This document shows positions 60,996-64,000 of a DNA stretch of 64,000 bases, one piece after another (position 1 is the first letter of the stretch; every line of letters starts with the position of its first letter). Origin of the DNA: WHSW01 sp963767285 (lineage in GTDB: Bacteria > Actinomycetota > Thermoleophilia > Solirubrobacterales > 70-9). The notes below the pieces were generated by a model. The model searched no databases and had not been told where the DNA came from. It was given only the letters and a program-made list of their open reading frames with translations. The translations under genes were made by a program, and so were the position numbers. The stretch lies in the NCBI GenBank assembly GCA_963767285.1, contig CAVYDJ010000004.1, positions 620,001 through 684,000 of the forward strand, in the 5' to 3' direction.

Positions 60996-61691
60996 ATGAA
61001 GAACAAGTTGATCGTGGTCGCGGTCCTGATCGCGGCGCTCGCCATCCCGGCGCTCGCCGCGGCCCACGTGACCCTGCAGCCGAAGGAGGTCCCGGCCGGC
61101 GGCTTCAGCCGCTTCGACGTCCGGGTTCCGAACGAGACGGACGACACGGCGACCGAGAAGGTCGAGGTCGAGATGCCCGACGGCTTCGCGTTCGCGTCGT
61201 ATGAGCCGGTCGCGGGCTGGACGGTCGAGATCAAGATGGAGAAGCCCGATCAGCCGATCGAGTCCCACGGCGAGGAGATCAACGAGCAGGTCGCCACGGT
61301 CACCTGGACCGCGGACGACCCGGAGGCCGCGATTCAGCCGGGCCAGTTCCGCGACTTCGGCCTTTCGGTCGGGATCCCGGAGTCCGCCCAGCCGGGCGAT
61401 ACGCTGACGTTCCCGGCGCTTCAGACCTACGACGACGGTGAGGTCGTGCGCTGGATCGGGCCGCCCGACGCCGACGAGCCCGCCCCGACGGTGGCCGTCA
61501 CCGAGCCGGTCGGGGAGGAGCACGCTGAGCCGGCCGCCGACGAGGAGGCGACGGAGTCATCCGCCGAGGTCGACGACGGCGATGAGGACGAGGACGAAGG
61601 CGCGCCGACGTGGCTCGTGATCGCCGCGCTCGTGCTCGGTGCGGCCGGTCTGCTGACCGGCGTCGCGGCCCTTCGCCGCAAGGACAGCTGA
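60996..61691 (+). CDS. YcnI-family (DUF1775) copper-binding membrane protein
   Basis: A 231-residue exported protein: signal peptide (VVAVLIAALAIPALAAA), mature N-terminal HVTLQPKEV that in YcnI binds Cu with a Trp nearby (VAGWTVEIK), a beta-rich domain of ~130 residues, an acidic linker (DDGDEDEDEGA), and a C-terminal membrane helix (WLVIAALVLGAAGLLTGVAAL). GAAAGGAA precedes the ATG. With CopC-CopD it forms an outside-facing copper relay. Confidence 0.92.
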   Translation: MKNKLIVVAVLIAALAIPALAAAHVTLQPKEVPAGGFSRFDVRVPNETDDTATEKVEVEMPDGFAFASYEPVAGWTVEIKMEKPDQPIESHGEEINEQVATVTWTADDPEAAIQPGQFRDFGLSVGIPESAQPGDTLTFPALQTYDDGEVVRWIGPPDADEPAPTVAVTEPVGEEHAEPAADEEATESSAEVDDGDEDEDEGAPTWLVIAALVLGAAGLLTGVAALRRKDS

Positions 61692-61698
61692 CGGCGGG

Positions 61699-61731
61699 GA
61701 GCCGGACGGGCCGCTGCGGCCCGTCCGGCTC
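61699..61731. terminator. Terminator-like stem-loop after the copper operon
   Basis: A perfect 14-base stem (GAGCCGGACGGGCC / GGCCCGTCCGGCTC) with a 5-base loop begins 8 bases after the YcnI stop; it can end transcripts from both this operon and the convergent phosphoesterase gene. Confidence 0.8.
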
Positions 61732-61761
61732 CGGACGTCCGATTCCCGTCGCCGAGGGGCG

Positions 61762-63657
61762 TCAGTGGCAGCCGGCGCTGCCGGCGTCGGTGAAGCCGCC
61801 CCCGGCTTCGGGGACGAACTGCCAGTCGTAGCCGCCGGGGTACAGGGCGAGCTTGAGGACGCCGAATGTGGTCGTGTTCACGGACGCGCTGTTGGGCTGG
61901 ATCGTCCTGAGCGCGTGGTGTGCCTGGCCGCCCGTGCCGACGACGAACTGGCGGATCCCGCGAGCGGCGTCGACCGCTCCGGTGGCGGTCTGGGGCGCGA
62001 ATCGCTCGTAGCTGTGGGAGTGGCCGCTCAGCACGACCTCCGCGCCGGCGTCGTATAGGTCCTGCCAGATCTGCGTCATCTCGGGCGTGGTGCCGGTATA
62101 GCCGGAGTTGAAGAGCGGCCGGTGCCAGTAGGCCAGCGTGCATTGGGTCGGGTGGGCGGCCAGATCCGCCCGCAGCCATTGCTCCTGAGGGGACCCGGCT
62201 CCGCAGCCGCCGATCTGTGCGCATTCCGAGTTCAGGGCGATCACGTGCCAGCCGCCCACGTCGTAGCTGTACCACCCCTTGCCGCGCTCGCCGGCGGGGC
62301 CCGTGAGGGCGCCGGGGCCGTTGAAGTAGTCGAAATAGCCCTTTGCCCCCAGCGAGTCGTACTCGTGATTGCCGGGGATCGGACGACTGATCGACCTCGC
62401 GCGACCCCAGCTCGGGTCGTAGGAGCCCATGAACTCCGAGAGCGTGCCGGTCTCCTCCTGGGCATCGCCCAGGGGAAGCACCGCCGCGAGGTTGGCGTTG
62501 CCGACCAGCCTGGAGGTGTAGCGCTGGCGACAGGCGTTATCGGTGCCCAGGCCGGCGTTGAAGGCCGCGTCCGACGGAGAGCAGGCGATGTCCCCCGCGG
62601 CGGCGATCACGGGGGCGGAACCCGCGCGGTAGCGATCCGTGACCTGGGAGGGCGTGATGGCCCTCGAGTACACGGCGACCTCGTCGATCCGCCCGGAGAA
62701 GAATGCGGTGCCAGAGCTCTGGCCGATGACGAACGACCTCGTGCTGTCGACCATCGTCCGGTTGGTCACCGGCCCCGTGACCTCGACCCCATCGATGTAG
62801 AGATGGACGCTTGCACCGGCCTTGGTCGCCACCACGTGGTGCCACCGGGTGGTGTCGGCGACGACGGACGTCGATGCCGCCACGTCGCCGGCGTTCGATC
62901 GCCGCAGCACGAGCCGGTTCCTGGAGTCGAACATCAGGACCCACGAGCCGTGCTGCTTCGAGGCGATCACCTGGTTGCCGCCGTTGCTGAGGGATGATCG
63001 CCTGACCCACGCCTCGACGCTGAAGGTGTCTCCGACCGACAGCGAGGGGCTGGTGGGAACGCTGACGTATCCCGTGGAGCCGTTGAAGCTCGCTGCCGTG
63101 TCCGGGTCGCCGGCCAAGGCGCCGGTCGACCCGAGCGTGAAGCCGCCCCGGTACTCGCCGTCGTTGCGCCCCGTCACCTCACACGGCGACGTGCCCGAGC
63201 CATCGCCCAGGCGCCAGTAGCCAGCGAGGCCCGCAGTGCGGGAGATCAGGCTCTGATACCTGGAGTTCGCGGCCCCGCAGCGCGGTTCAGGCGCGGGCGC
63301 TGGAGTGGGGGCGACCGTCACCAGGTTCGACGACGCGCTGACGCCCAGGGCGTTGTAGCCCCTGATCGCGTACGTGTAACCGACGCCGTTTCTCGCCCCG
63401 CCGTCGCGGTAGTTCAGCGTCGACGCCGGGGTGCTCGCGATCTCGTTCCAGGCGCCGTCCGGGGTCCGGCGCCAGACGCGGTAGCCCGACGGCTCGCGAC
63501 TGCTCGCGCTCCAGGTGAGCGTGACGACGCTGTCGCCGGCCGTCGCGGCCAGGTTCCTGGGCGTGCTCGGCACAGCGACCTGCGCGGCCACGGGCCCGGG
63601 CGCGGCGGCCGCCACGACCACCGCCACGATGAGCGCCGTTCCTAAGCCGCTCCGCAC
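61762..63657 (-). CDS. Secreted FN3-LamG-metallophosphoesterase protein
   Basis: A 631-residue exported protein: signal peptide to VAAQ, a fibronectin type III domain (residues ~30-115, STPRNLAATAGDSVVTLTWSAS), a LamG/concanavalin-like sugar-binding domain (~140-345), and a purple acid phosphatase-like metallophosphoesterase domain with the metal-binding steps GDIACSP, LGDAQ, PGNHEYD, WHRPLF and GHSHSYER. All dinuclear-metal ligands seem present. It ends GSAGCH. Likely an extracellular phosphatase or nuclease targeted by LamG. Confidence 0.9.
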   Translation of the reverse strand: MRSGLGTALIVAVVVAAAAPGPVAAQVAVPSTPRNLAATAGDSVVTLTWSASSREPSGYRVWRRTPDGAWNEIASTPASTLNYRDGGARNGVGYTYAIRGYNALGVSASSNLVTVAPTPAPAPEPRCGAANSRYQSLISRTAGLAGYWRLGDGSGTSPCEVTGRNDGEYRGGFTLGSTGALAGDPDTAASFNGSTGYVSVPTSPSLSVGDTFSVEAWVRRSSLSNGGNQVIASKQHGSWVLMFDSRNRLVLRRSNAGDVAASTSVVADTTRWHHVVATKAGASVHLYIDGVEVTGPVTNRTMVDSTRSFVIGQSSGTAFFSGRIDEVAVYSRAITPSQVTDRYRAGSAPVIAAAGDIACSPSDAAFNAGLGTDNACRQRYTSRLVGNANLAAVLPLGDAQEETGTLSEFMGSYDPSWGRARSISRPIPGNHEYDSLGAKGYFDYFNGPGALTGPAGERGKGWYSYDVGGWHVIALNSECAQIGGCGAGSPQEQWLRADLAAHPTQCTLAYWHRPLFNSGYTGTTPEMTQIWQDLYDAGAEVVLSGHSHSYERFAPQTATGAVDAARGIRQFVVGTGGQAHHALRTIQPNSASVNTTTFGVLKLALYPGGYDWQFVPEAGGGFTDAGSAGCH

Positions 63658-63783
63658 CCCCGCCTCACTTCCTTGTATTGGCCCCTAGTTGCGTGCAGCG
63701 AGAATGATGCGGTCAGGCACGAGCGATGGCAATGGGATACCTGTCCGCGACCCCTTCGTGAGGCGAGATAATCTGAGCGTCCC

Positions 63784-64000
63784 ATGGAGACGCCCGCCCA
63801 GCAGATCGACGCGCGGATCGAGGCGCTGGACGACTGGCGGCTGACCTTCGCCAAGGGCGCCTCGCTGGACGACCCTTCGGGCCTCTTCAACTCCAGCCTC
63901 GAGGGCAACACCAGGCGTGCCATCGACATCCACGAGGGCGAGGAGATCGACGAAGACGCACTGCAGGCCCTGATTCGTGCCGCAGTGGCGCTGAACACGT
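63784..64000 (+). CDS. DUF1801-like protein with apparent internal deletion, 3' truncated
   Basis: The ATG at 63784 opens METPAQQIDARIEALDDWR and then directly LTFAKGASLDDPSGLFNSSL to RRAIDIHEGEEIDEDALQAL, running off the window end. In the DUF1801 proteins I know, ~45 residues lie between 'DDWR' and 'LTFAKGA' (a block that includes the family's EVVEEWKW core). Their absence, in frame, suggests an internal deletion or assembly collapse. The function of the family is unknown. Confidence 0.7.
   Translation, partial: METPAQQIDARIEALDDWRLTFAKGASLDDPSGLFNSSLEGNTRRAIDIHEGEEIDEDALQALIRAAVALNT

Noticed and set aside
1..64000. CRISPR arrays, insertion sequences, rRNA genes
   Set aside because: No regularly spaced repeats, transposase-like genes with inverted ends or rRNA segments were seen.

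Overview
The window is uniformly GC-rich with strong third-position G/C. Its gene content (Rex, an H+-pyrophosphatase with the K+-independent signature, many secreted kelch, RTX, TSP3, LVIVD, CAP and M36 proteins, paired ECF sigma factors, GTG/TTG starts) points to a high-GC actinobacterium, most likely of the Thermoleophilia/Solirubrobacterales type. That placement is inference from gene style; no rRNA is present.

Layout. 1-5.6 kb: tail of tsaD, a glutaredoxin-like protein, Rex, a YbdK-type glutamate-cysteine ligase, a small hypothetical and the membrane pyrophosphatase. 5.7-12.3 kb: a large secreted repeat protein, a LuxR regulator, a PyrE-like phosphoribosyltransferase, two VOC proteins and an FMN alpha-hydroxyacid oxidase. 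12.3-18.9 kb: one tight block with two APC permease-UspA fusions around a 69-residue membrane protein, two KTN (TrkA-type) proteins and a ferredoxin-reductase-like flavoprotein. 18.9-19.7 kb: tRNA-Gln(CUG) and a lower-GC HTH-HNH gene. 19.7-27.7 kb: a membrane-anchored protein, a heterodimeric ABC exporter, a small Cys protein with a kelch protein, a DUF3105 lipoprotein, an EamA transporter and a CAP protein. 27.7-31.2 kb: a minus-strand cluster of beta-helix protein, cupredoxin, two-domain multicopper oxidase and plastocyanin-like protein. 31.2-34.8 kb: an MBL hydrolase, a c-di-AMP (ydaO-type) riboswitch ahead of an NlpC/P60-like cell-wall hydrolase, and a divergent P450/TetR pair sharing a palindromic operator.

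34.8-43.5 kb is different. It holds an ArsR remnant and five genes (cupin, DUF3089 lipase, LVIVD/PA protein, RTX/TSP3 protein, multi-pass membrane protein) that read well but are cut by frame changes, while the other ~55 kb has none. I read this as a local assembly-quality problem or a decaying segment. 43.5-53.3 kb: an aminotransferase, a zinc ribbon, an NYN nuclease, a GT2 glycosyltransferase, an ECF sigma factor fused to an anti-sigma-like membrane domain and repetitive tail, a DUF11/RTX protein, a SoxR regulator divergent from a DUF5519 gene across a 19-bp-spacer promoter, and a SigG-like sigma factor. 53.3-64 kb: a DUF72 protein probably starting at CTG, an M36 metalloprotease, a copper-handling operon (CopC-CopD, YcnI and companions), a LamG-metallophosphoesterase and a DUF1801 gene with an apparent internal deletion, cut by the window end.

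Themes: copper handling at the cell surface (two clusters, several proteins predicted to mature at an N-terminal histidine), ion and redox homeostasis, and a large complement of secreted calcium-binding or adhesive proteins.
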